Part shown: piece after piece, positions 36,531 through 45,149 of the stretch | Numbering within the stretch: position 1 is the first letter of the stretch | How the letters are laid out: each line of letters opens with the position of its first letter | Notes under the pieces: model-generated | What the model was told of the DNA's origin: nothing | The model's database searches: none | Seen by the model: only the letters and a program-made list of their open reading frames with translations | Program-made: the position numbers and the translations under genes | From: Methylobacterium sp. 10 | GTDB lineage: Bacteria > Pseudomonadota > Alphaproteobacteria > Rhizobiales > Beijerinckiaceae | Assembly: GCF_000519085.1 (NCBI RefSeq) | Contig: NZ_KI912577.1 | Coordinates: forward strand, 2,547,331-2,611,330 | Direction: 5' to 3' | DNA length: 64,000 nt

Positions 36531-36563
36531 CCCGCCATCCTCGCAAGGCGAAAGGATGGCGGG
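36531..36563 (-). terminator. Hairpin after ETF-ubiquinone oxidoreductase gene
   Basis: CCCGCCATCCT pairs perfectly with AGGATGGCGGG (11 bp, 11-base loop) 21 bases past the stop codon of the minus-strand gene. There is no T-run. Confidence 0.55.
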
Positions 36564-36584
36564 CACCCGGGCTCCGGTGCGTCC

Positions 36585-38237
36585 TCACATGTTGGGATAG
36601 TTCGGCCCTCCAGGCCCCTCCGGCGTCACCCAATTGATGTTCTGGTTAGGGTCCTTGATATCGCAGGTCTTGCAGTGGACGCAGTTCTGCGCGTTGATCT
36701 GGTAACGCACGCCGCTGCCCTCCTGCACCCATTCATAGACACCCGCCGGGCAATACCGTGCCGAGGGGCCGCCATAGACGTCGTGCTCCGAAGACTTCTG
36801 GAGCGCTGGATCCTTGACGTTCAAGTGCGGCGGCTGGTCCTCCTCGTGGTTGGTGTTCGAGAGATACACCGAGGAGAGCCGGTCGAAAGTCAGCTTGCCG
36901 TCGGGCTTCGGGTAGACGATCGGCGTCACCTCCGAGATCGGCTTCGTGGCGGCATAATCCGGCTTGCCGTGTTTCAGCGTGCCGAACGGCGAGGCATTGA
37001 GGATCGTCTGCGACCACATGTCGAGGCCGCCCAGACCCACGCCGACGAGGGTACCGTATTTCGACCAGAGCGGCTTCACGTTGCGCACGCGCTTGAGGTC
37101 GCGGCCGATGTCGCTGTCACGCCAGCCGCCGTCGTAATCGGTGAGCTCGTCGCCCTGCCGGCCGGCGGTGAGTGCCGCCGCGATCGCCTCGGCCGCTTGC
37201 ATGCCGGAGAGCACCGCATTGTGCGATCCCTTGATGCGCGGCACGTTGACGAAGCCGGCCGAGCAGCCGACGAGGCAACCGCCGGGGAAGACGAGCTTCG
37301 GCACCGATTGCCAGCCGCCCTCCATGATCGCGCGGGCGCCGTAGCCGATGCGCTTGGCGCCCTCGAACACGTCGCGGATCATCGGGTGGGTCTTGAAGCG
37401 CTGGAACTCCTCGAACGGCGACAGGGTCGGGTTCTCGTAGTTCAGATGCGTGACGAAGCCGACCGAGAGCAGGTGATCGTCGAAATGGTAGAGCCAGGAT
37501 CCACCGCCGGTCTTGTTGGAGAGCGGCCAACCCATGGTGTGACGCACGAGGCCCGGCTCGAACGTCTCGGGCTTGAGCTGCCAGAGTTCCTTGACGCCGA
37601 GGCCGTACTTCTGGTGGTCGCTGTCCCGGTTGAGCTGGAAACGGTCGATCAGGGTCTTGGTCAGCGACCCGCGCGCGCCCTCGCCGAAGATCGTGTACTT
37701 GCCGCGCAACTCCATGCCGCGGGTGTAATCGTCACGCGGTTCGCCGGAGCGACCGATGCCGAGATCGCCGGTGGCCACGCCGATGACGGTGCCGGCATCG
37801 TCGTAGAGCACCTCCGAGGCCGGGAATCCAGGATAGATCTCGACGCCGAGCTCCTCCGCCTTGACACCGAGATACTTCGTCATGTTCGAGAGCGAGCCGA
37901 CGAAATTGCCGTGGTTCGACATGAATTTCGGGAAGGCGAAATTCGGCAGCGAGATGCCGCTGTTCTTGGTGAGGAACAGGAACTCGTCGCGCTCGACCTC
38001 GGTCTTGAGCGGCCGGGCCTCGTCCTGGCGCCACTCGGGAAGCAGGCGGTCGAGCCCGAGCGGATCGATCACCGCACCGGATAGGATGTGGGCACCGACT
38101 TCGGACCCCTTCTCGACCACCACGACGGCAAGATCGGCCGCGATCTGCTTGAGGCGGATCGCGGCGGCGAGGCCGGCAGGCCCCGCGCCCACGATGACCA
38201 CGTCGAAATCCATACCCTCGCGTTCCGGCAACGCCAT
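36585..38237 (-). CDS. Electron transfer flavoprotein-ubiquinone oxidoreductase
   Basis: ETF-QO passes electrons from acyl-CoA and related dehydrogenases via ETF to ubiquinone at the inner membrane. The 550-residue product has the FAD motif DVVIVGAGPAGLAAAIRL near the N-terminus. A second flavin segment is FPGGCLVGCSAGFVNVPRIK. The C-terminal [4Fe-4S] site has ligands in RYCPAGVYEW and NCVHCKTCDIKD. Full length. In this organism it would take electrons from steps such as methylsuccinyl-CoA dehydrogenase of the ethylmalonyl-CoA pathway (inference). Confidence 0.95.
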   Translation of the reverse strand: MALPEREGMDFDVVIVGAGPAGLAAAIRLKQIAADLAVVVVEKGSEVGAHILSGAVIDPLGLDRLLPEWRQDEARPLKTEVERDEFLFLTKNSGISLPNFAFPKFMSNHGNFVGSLSNMTKYLGVKAEELGVEIYPGFPASEVLYDDAGTVIGVATGDLGIGRSGEPRDDYTRGMELRGKYTIFGEGARGSLTKTLIDRFQLNRDSDHQKYGLGVKELWQLKPETFEPGLVRHTMGWPLSNKTGGGSWLYHFDDHLLSVGFVTHLNYENPTLSPFEEFQRFKTHPMIRDVFEGAKRIGYGARAIMEGGWQSVPKLVFPGGCLVGCSAGFVNVPRIKGSHNAVLSGMQAAEAIAAALTAGRQGDELTDYDGGWRDSDIGRDLKRVRNVKPLWSKYGTLVGVGLGGLDMWSQTILNASPFGTLKHGKPDYAATKPISEVTPIVYPKPDGKLTFDRLSSVYLSNTNHEEDQPPHLNVKDPALQKSSEHDVYGGPSARYCPAGVYEWVQEGSGVRYQINAQNCVHCKTCDIKDPNQNINWVTPEGPGGPNYPNM

Positions 38238-38457
38238 CCTGTGAACTCCTCCTGCCGCGCCAGCCGCAACCGATCGAGACCGGTCAGCGAGGGCGCGATG
38301 TTATGATTGCGAACACTCTCAACCGATTCCAAGCTAGGAACGCAAGCCTGCCAATGGTCTCAGCATGGTCTGAGCCGTCTCGCCGCCTTACCAATGGCCG
38401 CGTAACGTGCCCTGTGAAGTGTTGTCCACAGGCTCGTCAGGGGCCACATCGAGAACT

Positions 38458-39387
38458 ATGAGCCAAGGCCCCGACCATCAGCGCGACGTGATCGCCGAAC
38501 TCGACTTCCATGTGGAAGCCGGTGTCGATCTCTGCCTCGACGAACGGCCGCATGACCGCTTCTCCGAAACCGAGGAGGTGCCTCCCTGGCGCCCGGCACC
38601 GACACGGCGCGGCTTGCCGACGCAAGACCTGCCTCCCCGTGATCTTCCCTCGCAAGTCTCTACTCGGCAGGACCAGAATCAGACCGATTCCGCGCCCCCC
38701 CGTCGCGAGTTACCGCCGCGCGGCGAGGCGCCAGCGGCTCCTCCGGCCCGGACCTATGGACAATCCGCGGCAGCCAAACCCGGCGAGGCCGCGGGCGACG
38801 CGCGAGCACGGGCGCGAGATGCCGCCTCTCTCGAGGAGCTGGAAGCGCTGCTCGCCGCGTTCGATGGTTGCCCGCTGAAATTCACGGCCAAGAACCTCGT
38901 CTTCGCCGATGGCAACCCGGCGTCGAAACTGATGTTCATCGGCGAGGCGCCTGGCGCCGACGAGGATCGCGTCGGCAAGCCGTTCATGGGCCGCTCCGGT
39001 CAGCTCCTCGATCGGATGATGGCGGCGATCGGCCTCGACCGGACGAAAGCCTACGTCACCAACATCGTGCCGTGGCGGCCGCCGGGGAACCGCAACCCGA
39101 CGCCGCAGGAAGTGTCGATCTGCAAACCTTTCATCGAACGCCAGATCGAACTCGCAGACCCGGACGTCATCGTCTGCCTCGGCAGTCCGGCGACGCAGGC
39201 GATCACTGGCACGAAGGACGGCATCCTCAAGGCGCGCGGACGGTTCTATCCCTATCGGATCGGCGACAGGGAGGTGAAAGCGCTGGCCACCCTGCACCCA
39301 GCCTATCTCCTGCGTCAGCCCCTGCAGAAGCGCCTCGCCTGGCGGGATTTCCGGCTGTTGAAGGCGACGCTGGACGGCAAGGCGTAG
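38458..39387 (+). CDS. Uracil-DNA glycosylase, type 4-like, lacking two cluster cysteines
   Basis: A 309-residue protein. The first 130 residues are a Pro/Arg/Ala-rich low-complexity region; the glycosylase domain follows. Motif 1 is GEAPGADEDRVGKPFMGRSG and motif 3 is LHPAYLLRQP, both type 4. Family 4 enzymes bind [4Fe-4S] through four Cys. Here the first is Phe (FDGCPL) and the third is Trp (NIVPWRPPGNR), leaving only two. A cluster-free enzyme is therefore likely. A broadly similar cluster-less UDG has been described from Bradyrhizobium, as I recall. Start ATG 38458; next gene is unrelated. Confidence 0.87.
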   Translation: MSQGPDHQRDVIAELDFHVEAGVDLCLDERPHDRFSETEEVPPWRPAPTRRGLPTQDLPPRDLPSQVSTRQDQNQTDSAPPRRELPPRGEAPAAPPARTYGQSAAAKPGEAAGDARARARDAASLEELEALLAAFDGCPLKFTAKNLVFADGNPASKLMFIGEAPGADEDRVGKPFMGRSGQLLDRMMAAIGLDRTKAYVTNIVPWRPPGNRNPTPQEVSICKPFIERQIELADPDVIVCLGSPATQAITGTKDGILKARGRFYPYRIGDREVKALATLHPAYLLRQPLQKRLAWRDFRLLKATLDGKA

Positions 39388-39518
39388 GGCGAAAGGCGAG
39401 TCGGAAGCGGAACCGTATCTTTCACCGCCGTATTAGTTCGGGCACACGGAGCTCAAGACAGAGATGCGTGTGGCGGCCGGGTTCCGGCGGGGTCCACGCT
39501 ACGAAGGGTGACGAGATC

Positions 39519-40427
39519 ATGCGTTGGGAAGATTTCCGCTCTTCTGACAATGTCGAGGACCGCCGGGGTGAGGGTGGCGGCGGAGGTGGTGGCTTTCCCG
39601 GTGGCGGCGCGGGCGGTCTCGGCATCGGCACCATCGTCATCCTCTGTATCATCGGCTGGGTCACCGGCATCAACCCTGCCATCCTGATCGGCGGCGCCGA
39701 ACAGATGAGCGGCGGCGGACAGCCGCGTCAGGAGCGGGTCGACCCGCAGACGCAAGCCCAGCGCAAGAGCAAGCCGACGGACGAGAGCGGGCGCTTCGCT
39801 GCCGCCATCCTCGGAAACACGGAGGATGTCTGGAAGGAGATCCTGCCCAACCAGACCGGCAAGCAATACCGTCCGACCGGCATGGTGCTGTACACTGGTG
39901 GCACGCGCAGCGGCTGCGGTTCGGCGCAGGCGGCCATGGGACCGTTCTATTGCCCGCTCGATAAGAAGGTCTACCTCGACACGTCGTTCTTCAAGGAAAT
40001 GGAACAGAAGTTCGGGGTGAAGGGTGATTTCGCCTACGCCTATGTCATCGCCCACGAGGTCGGTCACCACGTTCAGGACGAACTCGGCATCCTCGGCAAG
40101 GTCCAGGGTCGCCAGCAGGCGGCGTCAAGCAAGGTGGAGTCGAACCAGTTGTCGGTACGCGTCGAGTTGATGGCAGACTGCCTCGCTGGCGTCTGGGCCA
40201 AGAACTCCAACGACAAGTATAATTCATTGGAGCCCGGGGACATCGAAGAGGCCATGCAGGCGGCCAGCGCCATCGGTGACGACAAGCTGCAGAAGCAGTC
40301 CCAAGGCTATGCCGTACCGGATTCCTTTACACACGGGTCGTCCAACCAGCGGATGCGGTGGTTCATGACCGGTTACAAGAGCGGCCAGACCAAGTCCTGC
40401 GATACCTTCAGGGCGGCCCGGAACTAA
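39519..40427 (+). CDS. Neutral zinc metallopeptidase, YpfJ family
   Basis: A 302-residue membrane-anchored protein. The N-terminus is charged, then very Gly-rich (RGEGGGGGGGFPGGGAGG), followed by one membrane helix (GIGTIVILCIIGWVTGINPA). The rest is a PF04228-type domain with zinc motif YVIAHEVGHHVQDELG and the downstream Glu in SVRVELMADCLAGVW. The active site looks intact. The start ATG 39519 fits MRWEDFRSSDNVEDRRG, a conserved family start. Biological substrate is not known. Confidence 0.9.
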   Translation: MRWEDFRSSDNVEDRRGEGGGGGGGFPGGGAGGLGIGTIVILCIIGWVTGINPAILIGGAEQMSGGGQPRQERVDPQTQAQRKSKPTDESGRFAAAILGNTEDVWKEILPNQTGKQYRPTGMVLYTGGTRSGCGSAQAAMGPFYCPLDKKVYLDTSFFKEMEQKFGVKGDFAYAYVIAHEVGHHVQDELGILGKVQGRQQAASSKVESNQLSVRVELMADCLAGVWAKNSNDKYNSLEPGDIEEAMQAASAIGDDKLQKQSQGYAVPDSFTHGSSNQRMRWFMTGYKSGQTKSCDTFRAARN

Positions 40428-40450
40428 CTTCGCAATAGCTCCCGGCGTCG

Positions 40451-40488
40451 CGGAACCGCCGCGTTGTGCCACGGCGGGGGCGGTTCCG
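40451..40488 (+). terminator. Hairpin after the metallopeptidase gene
   Basis: CGGAACCGCC pairs with GGCGGTTCCG (10 bp) 23 bases after the stop. The loop itself is GC-rich and can extend the stem. No T-run follows. Confidence 0.55.
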
Positions 40489-40584
40489 AGGGTCCGGGCG
40501 GACATGTCCCATCGAGGAGGGATCGACCTGCCCCTTCGTTCACGGTTAGAACGGAGGGTATCGTAGAGCCTGGAGCTGCCAGCC

Positions 40585-41142
40585 ATGGTCGCCGCAGACA
40601 AGACCCGTAGCTTCATCCCGCTCTCCATCGCGGTGCTGACCGTCTCCGACACCCGCGTCGTCGAAGACGACCGTTCAGGCGACACATTGTGCGAACGACT
40701 CGTCGCTGCCGGCCACAGCCTCGCTGGTCGGGCCATCGTCCCCGACGAGGTAGCCGCGATCCGGGCCCAAGTGGAATCCTGGACGCGGGATCCGGCGGTC
40801 GATGTGGTGATCACCACGGGCGGCACGGGCTTCACCGGACGCGATGTGACCCCGGAGGCCATCGAGCCGCTGTTCGAGAAGCGGATGGACGGATTCTCGG
40901 CGGTCTTCCACCGCATCTCCTACGACAAGATCGGGACGTCCACCCTCCAGTCACGGGCCACGGCGGGGCTCGCGAACGCGACCTTTGTCTTCGTCCTGCC
41001 GGGCTCGCCCGGCGCCTGCCGTGACGCCTGGGATGGCATCCTCGCGGCGCAGCTCGATTACCGGCACCGGCCCTGCAACTTCGTCGAGATCATGCCGCGC
41101 CTGGACGAACACCTTCGACGCGGTGCCTCGATATCCGTCTGA
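40585..41142 (+). CDS. moaB: Molybdenum cofactor biosynthesis protein MoaB
   Basis: A 185-residue MogA/MoaB-fold protein. LSIAVLTVSDTRVVEDDRSG is the N-terminus, VVITTGGTGFTGRDVTPEAI is the molybdopterin-binding loop, and VFVLPGSPGACRDAWDGIL the C-terminal motif. It probably adenylates molybdopterin or assists this. Methylobacterium has Mo enzymes such as formate dehydrogenase, which supports the need. It stands alone here; a related CinA-N domain protein is at 58555. Confidence 0.9.
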   Translation: MVAADKTRSFIPLSIAVLTVSDTRVVEDDRSGDTLCERLVAAGHSLAGRAIVPDEVAAIRAQVESWTRDPAVDVVITTGGTGFTGRDVTPEAIEPLFEKRMDGFSAVFHRISYDKIGTSTLQSRATAGLANATFVFVLPGSPGACRDAWDGILAAQLDYRHRPCNFVEIMPRLDEHLRRGASISV

Positions 41143-41664
41143 TCACCCTCGGTTGAGCCGCACGTTCACCCGCCGGGGATGGAGGCGGGTGGAGAAGACG
41201 GCACTCGCGATGAGGCGGTCACGGCGCACCAGGTCGCCGGCGCGTGGGGCGCGCACGCCGATGACGGACTCGCCCTGCGCCGCAAGACGCGACGGCAACC
41301 CCGCATGTGGTCGGCGCAAGCGCCCGAGGACCATTTCCGGCCGCGCCGTGCCGATGAACCGATCGATGGTGCGGATCCAGCCCTCGGCCGGCACGTCGCC
41401 GGCCTCGAGACACAGGACCCACTCCCGCCGCGCGGCCTTCGCACCAGCCGACCAAGGCGGCGTACCACCCGGGCGGACGACGAAGGTCGCGCCGGTGGCC
41501 TCGGCGACGGCATCGATCGCCGCGTCATGGGCGGGCGCGATGATGACCGCGTCACCCACGAGCCCGGCCGCTACGCCCTCGACGAGAGCCCCCAGAGTAT
41601 CGGCGAGGCGGTCAATCGCATTGGGGCCGACCGGCATCGCTACATGGATCAGAGCCGAAATCAT
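41143..41664 (-). CDS. Glycosyltransferase family 2-like protein, small
   Basis: A 173-residue product that ends directly next to the moaB stop, convergently. ISALIHVAMPVGPNAIDRLA starts the frame. The core (GATFVVRPGGTPPWSAGAKA, then EWVLCLEAGDVPAEGWIRTI) matches the nucleotide-sugar region of GT-A fold transferases. It ends with ARPEMVLGRLRRPHAGLPSR. It is shorter than typical GT2 enzymes and the DxD motif is not clear, so activity is uncertain. ATG 41664 is the most likely start. Confidence 0.6.
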   Translation of the reverse strand: MISALIHVAMPVGPNAIDRLADTLGALVEGVAAGLVGDAVIIAPAHDAAIDAVAEATGATFVVRPGGTPPWSAGAKAARREWVLCLEAGDVPAEGWIRTIDRFIGTARPEMVLGRLRRPHAGLPSRLAAQGESVIGVRAPRAGDLVRRDRLIASAVFSTRLHPRRVNVRLNRG

Positions 41665-41881
41665 GCGCGCGCATACCGTATTTTCGGCGCGAGGAAAGCC
41701 GGATGGCCCCGAAAGCACGACGAGAACCGATGCCCAACCGGCATATCCCGTCGATTGCTTTAAAAAAGGGCAGGAATACCGGTCCCGTTCCTGATATGTT
41801 CGAATTCCAAACGAAGTGGCATCGCGCGCGGCGTGCCGGACGTTCCTGCGTCAGGTCGTCGAGGTGGATGGAGAGCAAGGC

Positions 41882-42217
41882 ATGCGGCAGGATGGCAAGA
41901 TCGATTACCTCGAATTGCCGGGCGGCGACATCGACCGAGTGAAAGCCTTCTACGGAACGGCCTTCGGCTGGAGCTTCGTCGATTACGGCCCACGCTATGC
42001 CTCCTTCGACGAGGGGCTCGATGGTGGGTTCGATGCCGACGAGGCGAAGGCGGTGCCGTTGCCCGTGCTCTACGCGCATGATCTCGAAGCGATGTTGGTA
42101 CGGGTCGAGGCGGCGGGGGGCACGATCGTGGCGCCGATCTTCGCCTTTCCCGGCGGTCGCCGCTTCCATTTCAAGGATCCGGCCGGAACGGAACTGGCGG
42201 TATGGTCCGAGCGGTGA
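41882..42217 (+). CDS. VOC (glyoxalase/bleomycin resistance) family protein
   Basis: A 111-residue single vicinal-oxygen-chelate domain. IDYLELPGGDIDRVKAFYGT is the first betaalphabeta unit, and FHFKDPAGTELAVWSE the end of the second, with Glu in a metal-ligand position. GGAG lies 8 bases before ATG 41882. It overlaps the radical SAM gene start, so the two are likely cotranscribed. Substrate unknown; small VOC proteins of this type are often unassigned. Confidence 0.82.
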   Translation: MRQDGKIDYLELPGGDIDRVKAFYGTAFGWSFVDYGPRYASFDEGLDGGFDADEAKAVPLPVLYAHDLEAMLVRVEAAGGTIVAPIFAFPGGRRFHFKDPAGTELAVWSER

Positions 42218-43347
42218 AGGCCGCCAGTGACGGGATGGACGAAGCGTTCGGCGCGCCCGACCGGCGGCTTGGGGGAAGTACCCTGTCGGCGGATGCGAGA
42301 AAGGGCCGGGGGGCCACGGCCAACCCCTGCGGCCGCTATGAGCCGGCACGGCGCGAGGCTTTCGACGACGGCTGGGTTTCAGATGGTGCCGGCCAGCGCC
42401 TGCGTACCGAAGACCGACCCGAGCTCGCACGCACGATCCTGACACGGAATACCTCGCCGGACCTGCCGTTCGATCGCTCGATCAATCCCTATCGCGGCTG
42501 CGAGCACGGGTGCATCTACTGCTTCGCCCGGCCCAACCACGCCTATGTCGGTTTGTCCCCCGGCCTCGATTTCGAGACGAAGCTGTTCCACAAGGCCAAC
42601 GCGGCCGAGTTGCTGGAGCGCGAACTCTCGGCAAAGGGCTACCGGCCGCAAACGATCGCCCTCGGGACCGCCACGGACCCGTATCAGCCGATCGAACGCG
42701 ACCATGGCATCACCCGCGCGGTACTCGGCGTCTTGGCGCGCTTCCGGCATCCCGTGGGCATCGTCACGAAGTCGAACCTCGTCGCTCGCGACATCGATAT
42801 CCTGGCGCCGATGGCGGAGCTCGGCCTCGTCAAGGTGGCGATGTCGGTGACGACTCTCGATCCTGTCCTGGCCAGGCGCATGGAGCCGCGCGCCCCCCAT
42901 CCTGACCGTCGCCTCGAGGCGGTCCACCAGCTCAGTCGTGCAGGCATCCCGGTCATGGTGATGATGGCCCCGGTCATTCCGTCGCTGAACGATCACGAGA
43001 TCGAGGCGGTGTTGAAGCGGGCGCGGGAATGCGGCGCTGTAGAAGCGCGCCATGTCCTGCTGCGACTGCCGCTCGAACTCGACGACCTGGTGAACGACTG
43101 GTTCGCCGAACACTATCCAGGTCGCCGCCGCCACGTGATGGCGCTCGTCCGTGGGGCGCGTGGCGGCAAGGCCTACGATGCGACGTTCGGCCGGCGGATG
43201 ACCGGCAGTGGCGCTTATGCCGATCTCATCGCCCAGCGCATGCGCTTGGCGAAGCAACGCCTGGGCTATGTGGATGAGCGCATTACCCTGCGCACGGATC
43301 TCTTCGACCCTGCAGCGGCGTCCGGCGCACAGCTCAGCCTGTTGTGA
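42202..43347 (+). CDS. PA0069-family radical SAM protein
   Basis: A 381-residue radical SAM protein with SplB-like architecture. The [4Fe-4S] motif is YRGCEHGCIYCFARPNH (CxxxCxxC). DLPFDRSINPYRGC before it and GTATDPYQPIERDHGITRAV after it are hallmarks of this uncharacterised family. The N-terminal 60 residues are poorly conserved. The start could be ATG 42202, GTG 42214 (in GTGA overlap with the VOC stop) or ATG 42235. Its end overlaps the RNase HII gene by 14 bases. DNA-lesion repair is suggested only by resemblance to spore photoproduct lyase. Confidence 0.85.
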   Translation: MVRAVKAASDGMDEAFGAPDRRLGGSTLSADARKGRGATANPCGRYEPARREAFDDGWVSDGAGQRLRTEDRPELARTILTRNTSPDLPFDRSINPYRGCEHGCIYCFARPNHAYVGLSPGLDFETKLFHKANAAELLERELSAKGYRPQTIALGTATDPYQPIERDHGITRAVLGVLARFRHPVGIVTKSNLVARDIDILAPMAELGLVKVAMSVTTLDPVLARRMEPRAPHPDRRLEAVHQLSRAGIPVMVMMAPVIPSLNDHEIEAVLKRARECGAVEARHVLLRLPLELDDLVNDWFAEHYPGRRRHVMALVRGARGGKAYDATFGRRMTGSGAYADLIAQRMRLAKQRLGYVDERITLRTDLFDPAAASGAQLSLL

Positions 43348-43960
43348 CCGCTGAGGGCGATGGAGCGAAACGCTTGGTGAAGCTCACCCGATGATGCGCC
43401 GAGCGGCCGAGACTCGACAGACCGGCGAGATGCGCCGCGGTGCCATAGCCGACATTGCGTTCCCAGGCATAGGCCGGGTGACGGCCGGCCAGCACCCGCA
43501 TGAGATCGTCCCGTAGGGTTTTGGCGACGATGGAGGCGGCCGCGATCTGGGGTACGAGCCGGTCACCGCCGATCACCGCCCGGCACGGCAAGGACAGGCC
43601 GGGAATGTCATCGCGCCCATCCACGGCCACGGGCGCTTCGAGGCCGAGCTTCTCCACCGCTCGCCGCATGGCGTCGAGGGTCGCCGCGCGGACGTTGATC
43701 CGGTCCACGAGTTGCCGGGACCCGGCCGCCACCGCCACCTCGGCATGTTCACGTATCAAAGGTGTGAGACGCTCGCGCATCGCCCGGTCGAGCTTCTTGC
43801 TGTCGTCGAGGGAGGCCAGCACGGAGGCCGGGAACACGGCCGGATCGAACCAGACAGCCGCCACGACCACGGGGCCGCACAGGGCACCGCGCCCCACCTC
43901 GTCGCAGCCGATGAGAGCAGGGAGGGTGCTGGCGACGGGGTCTGCGAACGGTCTGGTCAT
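43334..43960 (-). CDS. rnhB: Ribonuclease HII
   Basis: RNase HII removes ribonucleotides and RNA primers from DNA. The 208-residue product has the GRGALCGPVV-containing N-terminus (IGCDEVGRGALCGP) with the Asp-Glu pair, SLDDSKKLDRAMRERL, and a third acidic position in VDGRDDIPGL. IGGDRLVPQIAAASIVAKTL is diagnostic. The tail overlaps the convergent radical SAM gene by 14 bases. Confidence 0.94.
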   Translation of the reverse strand: MTRPFADPVASTLPALIGCDEVGRGALCGPVVVAAVWFDPAVFPASVLASLDDSKKLDRAMRERLTPLIREHAEVAVAAGSRQLVDRINVRAATLDAMRRAVEKLGLEAPVAVDGRDDIPGLSLPCRAVIGGDRLVPQIAAASIVAKTLRDDLMRVLAGRHPAYAWERNVGYGTAAHLAGLSSLGRSAHHRVSFTKRFAPSPSAVTTG

Positions 43961-44078
43961 CGATCCGATGGATTACACTTCGGCCAAAGGCTGGTCACCG
44001 GGCTTGGCGCCAGAAAAATGCGGGAGTGTGCCCGCCCCGCAGGCGAGGAGGCCGGGGGGCCATAACCACCGCCCCAAG

Positions 44079-45149
44079 CTACACTGCCGGTGCCGCCCGG
44101 AACGTCCGGCGCTTCGGCGTGGGAAGACCGGTCCCGTGCGCCAGCGAAATGTTGGTGAAGAACTGGCGCGCGCTCTCGCCCCAGGTGTAGCGCAGGGCCT
44201 CCGCGCGGCAGCGCTCGCGGGGGATCGACAGGGCGGCGAGGGCCGCCTCGCGCAAGTCGGATTCGAGAATTCCGGCGCCGGTCCCGCCGATGACGTCGAG
44301 GGGACCGGTTACCGGATAGGCCGCCACGGGAACGCCGCAGGCCAGAGCTTCGAGCAGGACGATGCCGAACGTGTCGGTGAGACTGGGGAACACGAAGACG
44401 TCCGCCGCCGCGTAGATGCGAGCAAGCCTTGCACCGGTGAGAGTGCCCAGGAAGCATGCCTTCGGATGCAGGCCGGCGAGGCGCGCCCGGTCCGGGCCGT
44501 CTCCCACCACGATCTTGGTGCCCGGCAGGTCAAGGTCGAGGAAAGCCGAGACGTTCTTCTCCACCGCCAGCCGCCCGACGAACAGGAAGAACGGGCCAGC
44601 CAAACCCGCCAGCTCCTCCGGCGGGGCGGCATCCTGGGCCGCCGGGCGAAAGAGATCGGTATCGACCCCCCGGGTCCACCGCATCAAGTTGCCGAAACCG
44701 CGGGAGGCGAGGTCGCGCTCCAGGGACGGAGTCGAGACCATCGTCCCGCTCGCAGCGCCATGGAAGCGCCGCAGCCAGGCATAGCTCCAGCTCTCGGGAA
44801 CGGGCGCACGGGCGGCGAGGTATTCAGGAAAGCGCGTGTGATAGCTCGTGGTGAACGGGCGGCCATGGGCGAGACAATAGCGTCGGGTCGCGTAGCCGAC
44901 GGTCCCCTCCGTGGCCACGTGGACATGGGTCGGGGCGAGACCGGCCCACAGGCGGGCGACCTTGCCTTTGGTGGCATAGGACAACCGAATTTCGGGGTAT
45001 CCGGGGAGCGGCACCGAGGCGAAATCCTGATGGGTCAGGAACACGGTCTCGAAGCCGAGTTCGCGACCGGCCGCCGCCATGTTCTCGAGGGAACGGACGA
45101 CCCCGTTGACCTGCGGGTGCCACGCATCGGTGGCGATGAGCAGCCTCAC
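44079..45149 (-). CDS. Glycosyltransferase family 4 (MgtA/SqdX-like)
   Basis: A 356-residue GT-B enzyme. RLLIATDAWHPQVNGVVRSL is the N-terminal domain start typical of this group, HVATEGTVGYATRRYCLAHG follows, and ADVFVFPSLTDTFGIVLLEA is the nucleotide-sugar E-x7-E region. GTG 45149 overlaps the phosphatase stop by 4 bases (GTGA), so the two are coupled. In Rhizobiales such enzymes glycosylate diacylglycerol or make phospholipid substitutes. The pairing with an LpxH-like phosphatase suggests a glycolipid or lipid A-related role, unproven. Confidence 0.85.
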   Translation of the reverse strand: MRLLIATDAWHPQVNGVVRSLENMAAAGRELGFETVFLTHQDFASVPLPGYPEIRLSYATKGKVARLWAGLAPTHVHVATEGTVGYATRRYCLAHGRPFTTSYHTRFPEYLAARAPVPESWSYAWLRRFHGAASGTMVSTPSLERDLASRGFGNLMRWTRGVDTDLFRPAAQDAAPPEELAGLAGPFFLFVGRLAVEKNVSAFLDLDLPGTKIVVGDGPDRARLAGLHPKACFLGTLTGARLARIYAAADVFVFPSLTDTFGIVLLEALACGVPVAAYPVTGPLDVIGGTGAGILESDLREAALAALSIPRERCRAEALRYTWGESARQFFTNISLAHGTGLPTPKRRTFRAAPAV

